Assembly: GCA_019116455.1 (NCBI GenBank) | Contig: DXBR01000036.1 | Span: 19,477-83,476 of the forward strand | DNA length: 64,000 nucleotides | Direction of reading: 5' to 3' | Origin: Anaerobutyricum stercoris | GTDB lineage: Bacteria > Bacillota > Clostridia > Lachnospirales > Lachnospiraceae | Shown: positions 49,138 through 57,721 of the stretch, piece by piece | Layout: every line of letters starts with the position of its first letter | Position numbering within the stretch: position 1 is the stretch's first letter | The notes under the pieces: model-generated | Databases searched by the model: none | Seen by the model: only the letters and a program-made list of their open reading frames with translations | Told to the model about the DNA's origin: nothing | Position numbers and translations under genes: made by a program

Positions 49138-49200
49138 TTGCTATCTACTATGAATTATGCTATATTAATGAGGTGTCCTGTGCATGTGCATTGGGCACTT
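49138..49200 (+). promoter_or_regulatory. Promoter and leader hairpin of the GH13 gene
   Basis: TTGCTA, a 17-base spacer and TATATT (49161-49166) lie before a hairpin-like leader GTGTCC-TGTGCATGTGCATT-GGGCAC (about 49173-49198) that is followed by a T-rich stretch (TTTTCCTGTTTTTTAGG). This may be an attenuator of the glycosidase mRNA. Confidence 0.45.
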
Positions 49201-49269
49201 TTCCTGTTTTTTAGGGATTTTTTGATTTTCCAATTGTTTTAAACTCAAAATATATAGGAGGACAATATT

Positions 49270-50568
49270 ATGTGGTTTGACGAAGCAGTAGTTTATCAGA
49301 TTTATCCCCTGGGTTTGTGTGATGCCCTTGACAAAAAAGATTCCGATCATCGGATCCTACGGATCCTTGACTGGGTAGATCACATTAAAAAGACCGGCGC
49401 TACCTGCGTTCTTTTCAACCCTCTCATGGAGAGCGACTATCACGGCTACGACACCAGAGATTACCTGATTCCTGACCACCGTCTTGGCACAGAAGAGGAC
49501 CTGCAGAAAGTCTGCAAGGCAATCCATGACGCCGGCCTCAAGATCATGTTCGACGGCGTTTTCAACCATGTGGGACGGGGATTCTGGGCTTTCCGGGATG
49601 TGCAGGAGAAGAAATGGGATAGCCCTTACTGCGGCTGGTTCCATATCAATTTTGACGGCAACACCAATTATAACGACGGCTTCTGGTACGAAGGATGGGA
49701 AGGCCACAATGAACTCGTCAAGCTGAATCTGGATAATCCGGAAGTGCGGCGACATCATTTTGACGTTATCAAAAAATGGGTGGAACTCTATGACATTGAC
49801 GGTCTTCGTCTGGACGTGGCTTATTGTTTAAGCGACTTTTATCTTCGCGAACTCAGAAATTTCACCAATCAGGTAAAACCGGATTTTGTGCTGATGGGCG
49901 AAACTCTCCACGGAGATTATAATATGTGGATGAGTGATGAAAAATGTCATTCTGTGACTAACTATGAATGTTACAAAGGTCTTTATTCCAGTTTCAACAG
50001 CGCCAACATGCATGAGATCAGCTACAGTCTGAACCGTCAGTTTGGCTATGAGAACTGGTGCATCTACCGTGGAAAACATCTGCTGAGTTTTGTGGATAAC
50101 CATGATGTGGAACGAATCGCCAGCATCCTCACCGATAAAAAGAATCTCCCTGTCATCTATGGTCTCCTCTTCGGCATGCCGGGCGTTCCATCCATCTATT
50201 ATGGCAGCGAATGGGGCATGGAAGGCTGCAAAAAGGACGGCGACGAAGTCCTTCGTCCGGCCCTTGAACGACCGGAATGGAACGACCTGACCGACGCCAT
50301 CGCATCATACGCAAAACTCCACACCGGGCATCCGGCACTCTATGACGGCGGTTACCGTAACCTTCATGTGTGGAACAAGCAGCTTGTCTTTGAGCGTGCC
50401 TGCGACAGCGAAAGAGTTCTTGTGGCAGTAAACATTGATGATGAACCGTACTTTGCGCCATTCGACGCCCAGGCGGCAAATGGCACCGACCTGCTCACCG
50501 AAGAAACTGTCACCTTTGACGGAGGACGGGAGCTGCCTCCGCACAGTGTGGCTTTCTGGAAAGTCTGA
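49270..50568 (+). CDS. GH13 family glycosidase (maltodextrin/neopullulanase-like)
   Basis: The 432-residue enzyme starts MWFDEAVVYQIYPLGLCDAL and has all GH13 regions: FDGVFNHVGRGFWAFRD, the nucleophile Asp in DIDGLRLDVAYCL (near residue 178), the acid Glu in VLMGETLHGDYN (near 210) and the Asp in LSFVDNHDVERI (near 275). It lacks a signal peptide, so it works inside the cell on short alpha-glucans. The short C-terminal beta domain is present. AGGAGGACAAT precedes the ATG. Substrate preference is unknown. Confidence 0.9.
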   Translation: MWFDEAVVYQIYPLGLCDALDKKDSDHRILRILDWVDHIKKTGATCVLFNPLMESDYHGYDTRDYLIPDHRLGTEEDLQKVCKAIHDAGLKIMFDGVFNHVGRGFWAFRDVQEKKWDSPYCGWFHINFDGNTNYNDGFWYEGWEGHNELVKLNLDNPEVRRHHFDVIKKWVELYDIDGLRLDVAYCLSDFYLRELRNFTNQVKPDFVLMGETLHGDYNMWMSDEKCHSVTNYECYKGLYSSFNSANMHEISYSLNRQFGYENWCIYRGKHLLSFVDNHDVERIASILTDKKNLPVIYGLLFGMPGVPSIYYGSEWGMEGCKKDGDEVLRPALERPEWNDLTDAIASYAKLHTGHPALYDGGYRNLHVWNKQLVFERACDSERVLVAVNIDDEPYFAPFDAQAANGTDLLTEETVTFDGGRELPPHSVAFWKV

Positions 50569-50576
50569 AATCATTT

Positions 50577-50632
50577 TTTTATTGACTTCTGTCTTTATCT
50601 CTATATAATGAAGACAGAAGTCAATTTTATTG
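50577..50632 (+). terminator. Terminator after the GH13 gene
   Basis: ATTGACTTCTGTCTT pairs with AAGACAGAAGTCAAT, a 15-base perfect stem, followed by TTTTATTG. It would work in both directions. Confidence 0.85.
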
Positions 50633-50714
50633 CCATTTATCAGAACAACAATCTTTGGTTCTTCATCACTACAGGGATGACTCTCCTTTATCATTATCGT
50701 TCTGGAGGATAGAT

Positions 50715-51179
50715 ATGGTCACTTTAACCCCGGCGGAACTGGAAGAAATTCATGCTCATCTTCATAATTACATGCACACAGAAGAAGCCCAATCCATGAA
50801 AGGGTTCTGTCAGCACGGCGCAGTGAGTACTTATGACCATGTGATGAACGTGGTCAGACTGAGCTATTATCTTAACAAACGATTCAGGCTGGGCGCCGAC
50901 ATGCGTTCTCTTGTTGTGGGTTCCTTTCTTCATGACTTTTATCTGTATGACTGGCATGATAATGACGGCACCCACCGTCTGCACGGATTCACCCATCCGC
51001 AGCGGGCCCTTTCCAACGCCAGCCGCCTTTTTGCACTCAACGAAAAAGAGCAGGCAATCATCCGCCAGCATATGTGGCCCCTGACCTTCCGGGCGATTCC
51101 GTCCTGCCGGGAATCGATGATTGTCTGCCTGTCCGATAAAATCAGCTCTGCAATAGAGACTCTATTTCATCGCAAATAA
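50715..51179 (+). CDS. HD domain phosphohydrolase
   Basis: The 154-residue protein has the HD metal-binding core: STYDHVMNVVRLSYYL (first His), VVGSFLHDFYLYDW (HD pair near residue 75), and HTHPQRALS-like FTHPQRALSNA and IIRQHMWPL for the remaining ligands. Such single-domain HD proteins act on nucleotides or phosphates. It starts at ATG 50715 after GGAGGATAG. Its real substrate is not known. Confidence 0.85.
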   Translation: MVTLTPAELEEIHAHLHNYMHTEEAQSMKGFCQHGAVSTYDHVMNVVRLSYYLNKRFRLGADMRSLVVGSFLHDFYLYDWHDNDGTHRLHGFTHPQRALSNASRLFALNEKEQAIIRQHMWPLTFRAIPSCRESMIVCLSDKISSAIETLFHRK

Positions 51180-51234
51180 TCTTTTTACTTTTTTATTCTA
51201 TTTTTTGCGAGATTCCCATGGCAAAGTCCGGCTC

Positions 51235-52008
51235 TCATCCCGGGATATCTCCCACACCATTTAACACCAGTCGCGGACGGTACGGATACCGTTCGATGAT
51301 GTCCGGCGTCGTAACTCCGGAGAGAACGAGAACCGTATCAAGACCGGTCTCAATGCCGGAAATAATATCGGTATCCATTCGGTCTCCGATAATAGCTGCA
51401 TTGGCAGAGTGGACATTTAACAGGCGAAGTCCTGTGCGCATCATCAGAGGATTTGGTTTACCGATAAAATACGCCTTTTTCTCTGTTGCCAGCTCGATAG
51501 GAGCAATCAGCGCACGACAAGCCGGTGCGATCCCGGTTTCCGTCGGCCCGGTCAGATCCGAATTAGTTCCAATCAGTTTGGCTCCGGCATTGACCAGACG
51601 GATTGCCTTCGTAATCTGCTCCAGATTATAACAGGAGGATTCGCCCACCACCACATAATCCGGATCCACATCATTATACATAATGCCCTTGTCATAAAGA
51701 GCATTCAGGATACCATGTTCTCCTACCACATAAGCGCTGCAGCCCGGGGACTGTGTGTCCAGAAAGCAGGCTGTCGCCAGCGCGCTGGTGTAAAAGTGCG
51801 TCTCATCCACGTCCAGCCCCATCCTTGCCAGCTTATTCTGCAGCTCTCTCGGAGTATACTGGCTGGAATTGGTCAGAAACAGAAAATTCTTTTTATTCTC
51901 TGTCAGCCAGTTCACGAACTCTTTCACTCCCGGCAGAAGACGGTTGCCGTGATAGATCACGCCGTCCATATCGCAGATGAACCCTTCTTTATTTCGTAAT
52001 GTTTCCAT
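51235..52008 (-). CDS. HAD-IIA family phosphatase (NagD/AraL-like)
   Basis: The 257-residue protein has HAD motif I FICDMDGVIYHGNRLLPG (near residue 10), motif II FLTNSSQYTPRELQ (near 45), motif III with FIGKPNPLM, and motif IV AAIIGDRMDTDIISGIETGLDTVLVLSG. The C2a cap between motifs II and III is present. It dephosphorylates a small sugar or nucleotide phosphate. I take the ATG at 52008, nine bases after AGGAGG, rather than the upstream ATG that touches the ribosome site. Confidence 0.92.
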   Translation of the reverse strand: METLRNKEGFICDMDGVIYHGNRLLPGVKEFVNWLTENKKNFLFLTNSSQYTPRELQNKLARMGLDVDETHFYTSALATACFLDTQSPGCSAYVVGEHGILNALYDKGIMYNDVDPDYVVVGESSCYNLEQITKAIRLVNAGAKLIGTNSDLTGPTETGIAPACRALIAPIELATEKKAYFIGKPNPLMMRTGLRLLNVHSANAAIIGDRMDTDIISGIETGLDTVLVLSGVTTPDIIERYPYRPRLVLNGVGDIPG

Positions 52009-52017
52009 ATATGGCAT

Positions 52018-52262
52018 CCTCCTGTATCGCGTCTTTTTATATTCTGTCCTTTTTAGTTTCTTCTCTATGATACCCGATATTTCTGCATTTCATTAAAATG
52101 TACGTCATCTTAAATGTACCGTAGCTTTCCGTCACACTTCCGGGTAACACCGTAATCATAACAGACGCCGGATCGTCCTGCAATCCTGCCAGTGTAAAGT
52201 TTCGGTATTCTCTGCGTAAACCGTTACCGTTCACGCAGCCAGTGCGCGGCCCGGGCCTGAAA
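52018..52262. other. Intergenic region without supported gene
   Basis: A 65-codon minus-strand open frame (52037-52234) is present but has no ribosome site and no recognisable feature. I see no strong hairpin or promoter here. Confidence 0.5.
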
Positions 52263-53036
52263 TTAAATATTCGGCATCTTCGCCGTCGGCATCATAAGTA
52301 CCTTCCCGGTTCCCCGATATACGTTTACCAGCCCTTCTCCTGAAGCGGCGGAACCGATCAGCGACTTGCCGGAACGCTCCACTGTAAAATCCAGACTGCC
52401 GCTCCAGGCAATGGCATAGTTCCCGTCAATCTTCAGCACATCATTTTCCAGGGTGATCTCCACCAATTCCTCCATCGGACACTGTGACTCAATACAGAAA
52501 ACTCCGGAACCGTTCAAACTCAAATTAAACAGACCTTCTCCTCCGGCCACAGCAGAAGAAATATTAGAACGCATTACAGCCTTATGTTTCAGCCTGGAAT
52601 CACATGCCAGAAACAGTCCGTCATCCAGCACAACAGAACCGCCCCAGTCCGCGGCATCCATGAGAATCAGATGTTTGTAGGTCGGCTCCAGAACCAGCAG
52701 TCCGCTTCCCGTATATTCCGGCTTAATAGCAGACTCACCGCTGGCCTTGCCCCGTACTGCTTTTCCAAAGAAATCTCCAACGCCTTTAATTCCCGTGGTA
52801 GCATTCACATCTCCCAGCATCCACTGCATAGCCCCTGCCTGCAGTGTAATCTGCGCTTTGCTCAGATCGCAGATGACCTGACGCTTGCGGACATTCATCT
52901 CAGCACAATAATACGCAATAATGGCAGAATCCGGCGCAATACTTAAATCTCTCTGATATTCGATAACTGTAAAGGCTCCTTTCTGATCGAGAATCTTCAC
53001 ATCATCATTGTCTGTAAAATTCTTTACCTGAAACAT
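52263..53036 (-). CDS. AIM24 family protein
   Basis: The 257-residue protein is the bacterial AIM24/TIGR00266-like beta-sandwich: RKRQVICDLSKAQITLQAGAMQWMLGDV near residue 52, GKASGESAIKPEYTGSGLLVLEP near 100, and AVAGGEGLFNLSLNGSGVFCIES near 175. Members have a double-psi-like beta fold of unknown role. GGAGGGAAACG precedes the ATG at 53036. It stands alone. Confidence 0.85.
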   Translation of the reverse strand: MFQVKNFTDNDDVKILDQKGAFTVIEYQRDLSIAPDSAIIAYYCAEMNVRKRQVICDLSKAQITLQAGAMQWMLGDVNATTGIKGVGDFFGKAVRGKASGESAIKPEYTGSGLLVLEPTYKHLILMDAADWGGSVVLDDGLFLACDSRLKHKAVMRSNISSAVAGGEGLFNLSLNGSGVFCIESQCPMEELVEITLENDVLKIDGNYAIAWSGSLDFTVERSGKSLIGSAASGEGLVNVYRGTGKVLMMPTAKMPNI

Positions 53037-53245
53037 CGTTTCCCTCCCTCTTTTCACAGTGGCAGCCGGCAGACCGGCCGCAAATCTGTCAGTAAAATCA
53101 AAAATTTTTCTAAAATGTACAGAAAAATCTTTCTATTTTACTATATCACAGTCGTGAAAAGTTCACAACATAAGATACGGCAAAGAATCCCCCCGCCATC
53201 TGCGCCGGGCAGAGGAAACTTTCCCGCACTCATATACATTTCTCC

Positions 53246-53569
53246 TCACCGGTCCACGGCCACCAGATCGTATACCTTTTGCAGTAAAATCGTTTCTTCA
53301 CCGATCCGCAGTCTCCCGAAAGCATCCACTCCCGAAAATACTCCGGTCAATGTCCGGTATTCTCCCTGCGCATAATATAAAACCTCTGCCCTGTCGCCGG
53401 GCTCCAGCTCCATAAGCTTCCGGTTCAGCTCCTCCAGTGCTTCCTCCGACAGCTCCCGCCGGGGAAGCGGTTTTTTCTCTCTTCTCGCCAGCGCTTCAGG
53501 ATATCCTTTCAGCGCCCCAAAGGGCATAAACTGTTTGGCTCTCTCTTCCCTGCTCATCTTAGGCGCCAC
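53246..53569 (-). CDS. YolD-like protein
   Basis: The 107-residue protein has RAKQFMPFGALKGYPEALARRE near residue 10 and LEPGDRAEVLYYAQGEYRTLTGVFSGVDAFGRLRIGEE, the YolD-like domain. YolD proteins occur in one operon with Y-family polymerases in Firmicutes. The GTG start overlaps the polymerase stop by 11 bases and an AGGAGG lies eight bases before it. Confidence 0.88.
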   Translation of the reverse strand: MAPKMSREERAKQFMPFGALKGYPEALARREKKPLPRRELSEEALEELNRKLMELEPGDRAEVLYYAQGEYRTLTGVFSGVDAFGRLRIGEETILLQKVYDLVAVDR

Positions 53570-54827
53570 TCCTATGACCTCCTATCTGACTGTTGCGTTC
53601 TATGGTTGTCGCACCATCCTGAAAATCCATTCCTCTCAGCACAGCATTTTTCCCGAATCGATGCTTGATATCCAAAACTGCCTTCTGCAGCCGTCTTTCT
53701 TTTTCAACCTTTGACGGACTGGAAAAAATATCATACTGACAGTACATTTCCGGTTCCACATGATTATAAGAAAGGGAAACCCTCCGGATCCCCGTTTTCG
53801 CATCCACGATCCGCCGGTACAAAACTTCCGCATGCTCCATAATCCGGCGGGACATGTCCGTAGCTGCCGGAAGACGGATAGTTCCGTGGGCAGACTTCTT
53901 CCCTGCGCTTCTCTCATAGCTCACATGCAGGGTGATGGAGTCAGTGACCAGACTTTTATCCACCAGTTCCTGACAAAGAACGTCCGCCATCTCCTTGACG
54001 ATCAGGACTCCCTCTTCATAGCCATACGCTCTGGGCAGAACCTGCCCATTGGAAATGGAGTGCATTTTCGGGCGGTAAGCCTTAATATCTGCCATGGTAA
54101 CCGGCTCTCTGCCCCACGCATGGTCGATCAGCAGCTCCGCGTCTACGCCAAAAGCCTTATACAGTGCCCTCTCATCAGCCGACGCCACCTGCTCCATAGT
54201 ACTGATGCCCATACGCGCGAGTCTCCGGACTGTCCCTTCTCCGATACGCCAGAAATCTGTCAGCGGACGGTGTCTCCACAAAATCCGCCTGTAACTCTCC
54301 TCATTAAGGACACCGATAAAATCTGCCGCCTTCTTTGCGATGATATCCAGGGCAATCTTCGCCAGATAGAGATTCGTTCCCACTCCGGCTGCCGCAGGGA
54401 TTCCTGTGCGCTCCCGAATATCCCGGACAATGACCGACGCCAGATCGCGGGCGCTCATGTGATACAAACGGAGATAATCAGTCACATCCATAAAAACCTC
54501 ATCAATGGAATATACATGAATATCTTCACTGGAAACATACCGGAGATAAATGTCATAAATCTCCGCTGAATAATCAATATAAAGCTGCATCCTCGGCGTC
54601 GCCATGATATAGCGGATACCCGGCGGTATCTCAAACACCCTGCACCGCCCCGGGACGCCCTTCGCTTTCATGGACGGGGAAACAGCCAGACAGATCGTCT
54701 TCTCTGTCCGCTCCGAATCAGCCACCACCAGATTCGTCGTCATGGGGTCAAGTCCCCGTTCCACGCATTCCACCGACGCATAAAAAGATTTTAGATCGAT
54801 ACAAATATACTGCCTGTCTCTTTTCAC
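53559..54827 (-). CDS. Y-family DNA polymerase (UmuC/DinB-like, YqjW type)
   Basis: The error-prone polymerase of about 422 residues begins RQYICIDLKSFYASVECVERGLDP, with the acidic metal-binding residue DLKS, and has SIDEVFMDVTDYLRL near residue 107. The helix-hairpin-helix and little-finger parts follow (FWRIGEGTVRRLARMGISTMEQ, IRLPAATDMSRRIMEHAEVLYR). I use a GTG at 54827 because the family starts within a few residues of YICIDLKSF; a longer frame begins at 54875. It copies damaged DNA in the SOS response, consistent with the two LexA-like boxes upstream. Confidence 0.9.
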   Translation of the reverse strand: MKRDRQYICIDLKSFYASVECVERGLDPMTTNLVVADSERTEKTICLAVSPSMKAKGVPGRCRVFEIPPGIRYIMATPRMQLYIDYSAEIYDIYLRYVSSEDIHVYSIDEVFMDVTDYLRLYHMSARDLASVIVRDIRERTGIPAAAGVGTNLYLAKIALDIIAKKAADFIGVLNEESYRRILWRHRPLTDFWRIGEGTVRRLARMGISTMEQVASADERALYKAFGVDAELLIDHAWGREPVTMADIKAYRPKMHSISNGQVLPRAYGYEEGVLIVKEMADVLCQELVDKSLVTDSITLHVSYERSAGKKSAHGTIRLPAATDMSRRIMEHAEVLYRRIVDAKTGIRRVSLSYNHVEPEMYCQYDIFSSPSKVEKERRLQKAVLDIKHRFGKNAVLRGMDFQDGATTIERNSQIGGHRSGA

Positions 54828-54914
54828 TGCTTTCGCCTCTTTTCCTGCATATCTTCCATGCTGCACATTCTGCACATGAAACTGCCCGTATTACGCCGAT
54901 ATCGCGGGGCAAAA

Positions 54915-54960
54915 AACAAACGTTTGTTCTTTTTTTATTTTATCAGAACAAACGTTTGTT
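54915..54960 (-). promoter_or_regulatory. Twin LexA (SOS) boxes
   Basis: The 14-base palindrome AACAAACGTTTGTT occurs twice, at 54915-54928 and 54947-54960. With flanks it reads GAACAAACGTTTGTT, close to the Firmicutes LexA box GAACNNNNGTTY. It lies upstream of the umuC-yolD genes. Confidence 0.8.
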
Positions 54961-55013
54961 TTCAATGGTAATTTATTCCGGCAGATACCGGATTTTGAGA
55001 GACCGGATATTTT

Positions 55014-56924
55014 TTATCCCGGCAGTTTTGTATCAAACTTTCTGTCATAAAGCAGTGCGGCAATCAGCACGACAAAACAGGAGCCCGCATTATGCACCAG
55101 CGCTCCGGTAGTCGGGGTCAGCACTTCCATGAGCGACAATACGATCGCCGCAAAGTTAATGCACATGGACAGCGTAATGCTGACTTTAATGGTATGGACA
55201 GTCGCATTGGACAGCCTTTTCAAATACGTGATCTTTGAAATATCTTCGCTCATCAGGGCAACATCTGCCGCTTCCACCGCTATATCGCTTCCCATACTTC
55301 CCATTGCCACGCTTACATCGGCCGTTTTCAGGGCCGGCGCATCGTTGACGCCATCGCCGATCATACAAACCTTATGATTTTCTGCCTGCAGATTTTCAAT
55401 ACTTTTCACTTTTTCTTCCGGCAGCAATTCTGCCCGGACATCAGAGATTCCTGCCTGCTGTGCAAAATAACCGGCTGTTTTTTGATTATCGCCAGTGAGC
55501 AGAACAGTTCGGGTATTCATGTCTGAAAGACGGGAAATCATCTCTTTTGCTTCCGGGCGAAGCACATCGGAAAGCGCGATGACGCCAATACATTTTTGGT
55601 CAGCGGCCACAAGTATCGAAGCCTTTCCCTCTGTTCGCAGGCGTTCCAGTTCAGATCGTACGCCGCTATCAATGACAATCCTGTTCTCAGCGAAAAATTT
55701 TTCATTCCCGCAAAGCAGCCGGAATCTTCCTGTCTCTGCGGAAATTCCTTTGCCCGCAGTCATTCTGAAGGCGTTTGCCTCGATCAGAAGAACTCCCTTT
55801 GTCTTTGCGTACGCCACAATTGCTTTTCCCAGCGGATGTTCGCTTCTGGCTTCAGCCGAAGCCGCCAGAGAAAGTAATTTTACTTCAGAGATAGTTTTGT
55901 CAAATGAAATGATGTCGCTGACATCTAAACAGCCATAGGTTAAAGTCCCGGTCTTATCGAAAGCAATCGTATCTACTTTTCCCATTTTTTCAAGAGCTTC
56001 TCCGGACTTGATGATCACGCCATGCTTTGTCGCCTGACCAATCGCCGCCATAATAGCCGTAGGGGTTGCCAGCACGAGAGCACAGGGGCAAAACACAACT
56101 AACACTGTTACGGCTGTAACGATATTTCCCGTGAATACATAAGACAAAATTGCGATGAGCAGAGCAACCGGCACCAGCCAGCTTGCCACTCTGTCGGCAA
56201 TTCTCTGCATGGGCGCCTGTTTATTTTCCGCTTCCTGTACCATGCGGATCAGTTTTTGCAGAGAACTGTCCTCTCCCACTTTTGTCGCTGAAATATCAAT
56301 CGAACCAAAGCGGTTGATGGTACCGCAAAAAACCTCTTCTCCTGTCTCTTTATCCACCGGCAGGGATTCTCCCGTCATGACAGACTGGTCAACCGATGTT
56401 TCTCCCCTTACAATTATGCCGTCAACCGGAATAGTCTCTCCCGGCAGAATACGCAAAAGATCTCCCTGCCGTATTTCCTCTGCCGGTATCATTTCTTCTT
56501 TTCCATCGGTTAATCTGCGACCCTTCGCCGGAGCAAGGTTAATAAGCTTTTTCAGTCCTTTTTTGGCGCGGTCGGTGGTAGCCTCCTCCAAAAGCGCACC
56601 GACCGCCATGATAAACACAACCTCTCCCGCCGCAAACAAATCTCCGACCGCAACAGCGGCGAACATCGCAATACAGATTAAAAGTGCGGACGATATTTTA
56701 CTGATTCCCGGATTATAAATAATTCTCCAGATCGCCAGATATAACAGCGGAAGACCGCTGATAACGATCGCTGCCCATGCGGGATCAAACGGCAGAAAAG
56801 CAAGCCTCACCGGTTCTCTTCCAAATTCCTCCGCCAGGTGAGGGATTAAATCCAACAGCAGAAATACGCCGGCCACAATTGTCATGGGAAGTCCGGCCAA
56901 AAAATCATTGATCTTCTTTAACAT
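55014..56924 (-). CDS. Heavy metal-translocating P1B-type ATPase (ZntA/CadA-like)
   Basis: The 636-residue pump exports Zn2+, Cd2+ or a similar cation. Motifs are TGES (VMTGESLPV, near residue 184), the CPC metal site (VFCPCALVLATPTA, near 277), the phosphorylated Asp in AFDKTGTLTYG (near 320), HPLGKAI, and GDGVNDAPALKTADVSVAMG. It has no N-terminal heavy-metal-associated domain, only a few residues before TM1. I start at ATG 56924 after GGAGG; the open frame runs further upstream into the promoter region. It is divergent from a TetR gene that probably controls it. Confidence 0.92.
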   Translation of the reverse strand: MLKKINDFLAGLPMTIVAGVFLLLDLIPHLAEEFGREPVRLAFLPFDPAWAAIVISGLPLLYLAIWRIIYNPGISKISSALLICIAMFAAVAVGDLFAAGEVVFIMAVGALLEEATTDRAKKGLKKLINLAPAKGRRLTDGKEEMIPAEEIRQGDLLRILPGETIPVDGIIVRGETSVDQSVMTGESLPVDKETGEEVFCGTINRFGSIDISATKVGEDSSLQKLIRMVQEAENKQAPMQRIADRVASWLVPVALLIAILSYVFTGNIVTAVTVLVVFCPCALVLATPTAIMAAIGQATKHGVIIKSGEALEKMGKVDTIAFDKTGTLTYGCLDVSDIISFDKTISEVKLLSLAASAEARSEHPLGKAIVAYAKTKGVLLIEANAFRMTAGKGISAETGRFRLLCGNEKFFAENRIVIDSGVRSELERLRTEGKASILVAADQKCIGVIALSDVLRPEAKEMISRLSDMNTRTVLLTGDNQKTAGYFAQQAGISDVRAELLPEEKVKSIENLQAENHKVCMIGDGVNDAPALKTADVSVAMGSMGSDIAVEAADVALMSEDISKITYLKRLSNATVHTIKVSITLSMCINFAAIVLSLMEVLTPTTGALVHNAGSCFVVLIAALLYDRKFDTKLPG

Positions 56925-57073
56925 AATGAATCCTCCAATCCGCACGATATTCCAAACAGATTTGTCCTTGACACTCATTTGCACTTTCCGTACAATAAAT
57001 TTGATAGCAAACACTTTGTTCTTTTTATTGTAAGAAGAAAGCAAACGAAATGCAATGGATAATACCGTCTCCA

Positions 57074-57089
57074 TGTTCCGTATGGAACA
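57074..57089. promoter_or_regulatory. Palindromic operator between the P-type ATPase and tetR-like genes
   Basis: TGTTCC-GTAT-GGAACA is a perfect palindrome in the 195-base divergent intergenic region, 30 bases before the regulator ATG. It fits a TetR-family dimer site controlling one or both genes. Confidence 0.6.
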
Positions 57090-57119
57090 CTTTTGAAAAA
57101 TTGTACGAAAGGAGTTATC

Positions 57120-57683
57120 ATGGACAGACGACAACAGAAAACAAGGGCAGCCATTTTTGCTGCATTCAGCACTCTCCTGGTCGAAAAAAGCTATGACAAA
57201 ATTACAGTACAGGAAATTATCGATACCGCAAATGTGGGACGAACAACATTTTATGCTCATTTTGAGGCCAAAGACGATCTGCTGAAAACTTTATGCGAAG
57301 AACTTTTCGGACACATCATCAGCAGCACCTTGGATTGTACCCACACTCACGGATTATATTCTGAAAAAAACGCGCCGGAATCCGTATTTTGCCACTTACT
57401 GCAGCATCTGCAGGAAGATGAAAATAATATTCTTGAATTACTTTCCTGTGAGAGCAGCGAACTGTTTCTGCGATATTTCAAGAACAGCTTAAATGAATTG
57501 GTACAAAACCAATTTGTCACTCAAAACAGAAAAAATAACACTGATATTCCTCAGGATTTTTTAGTAAACCATATTTCCGGCAGTTTTGTGGAAATGGTAT
57601 TATGGTGGATCAAAAGCCGAATGAAACAAACGCCGGAAGAATTAGACCGGTATTTCCGGGCGGTCATTGAACCGGTTCTGTAG
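57120..57683 (+). CDS. TetR/AcrR-family transcriptional regulator
   Basis: The 187-residue protein has the TetR DNA-binding head: RQQKTRAAIFAAFSTLLVEKSYDKITVQEIIDTANVGRTTFYAHFEAKDDLL (residues 4-56), followed by a helical C-terminal ligand domain of the TetR_C_33 or DhaS-like type, with FLVNHISGSFVEMVLWWIK. GGAGTTATC precedes the ATG. It is divergent from the metal ATPase gene, suggesting that it regulates that pump; the inducer is not known. Confidence 0.9.
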   Translation: MDRRQQKTRAAIFAAFSTLLVEKSYDKITVQEIIDTANVGRTTFYAHFEAKDDLLKTLCEELFGHIISSTLDCTHTHGLYSEKNAPESVFCHLLQHLQEDENNILELLSCESSELFLRYFKNSLNELVQNQFVTQNRKNNTDIPQDFLVNHISGSFVEMVLWWIKSRMKQTPEELDRYFRAVIEPVL

Positions 57684-57721
57684 GACCCGGACCACCCGGC
57701 CGGAAAGACAAATCTTATTTA

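Noticed and set aside
52037..52234. 65-codon open frame on the minus strand
   Set aside because: It has no ribosome site and no recognisable features, and lies in an intergenic gap.
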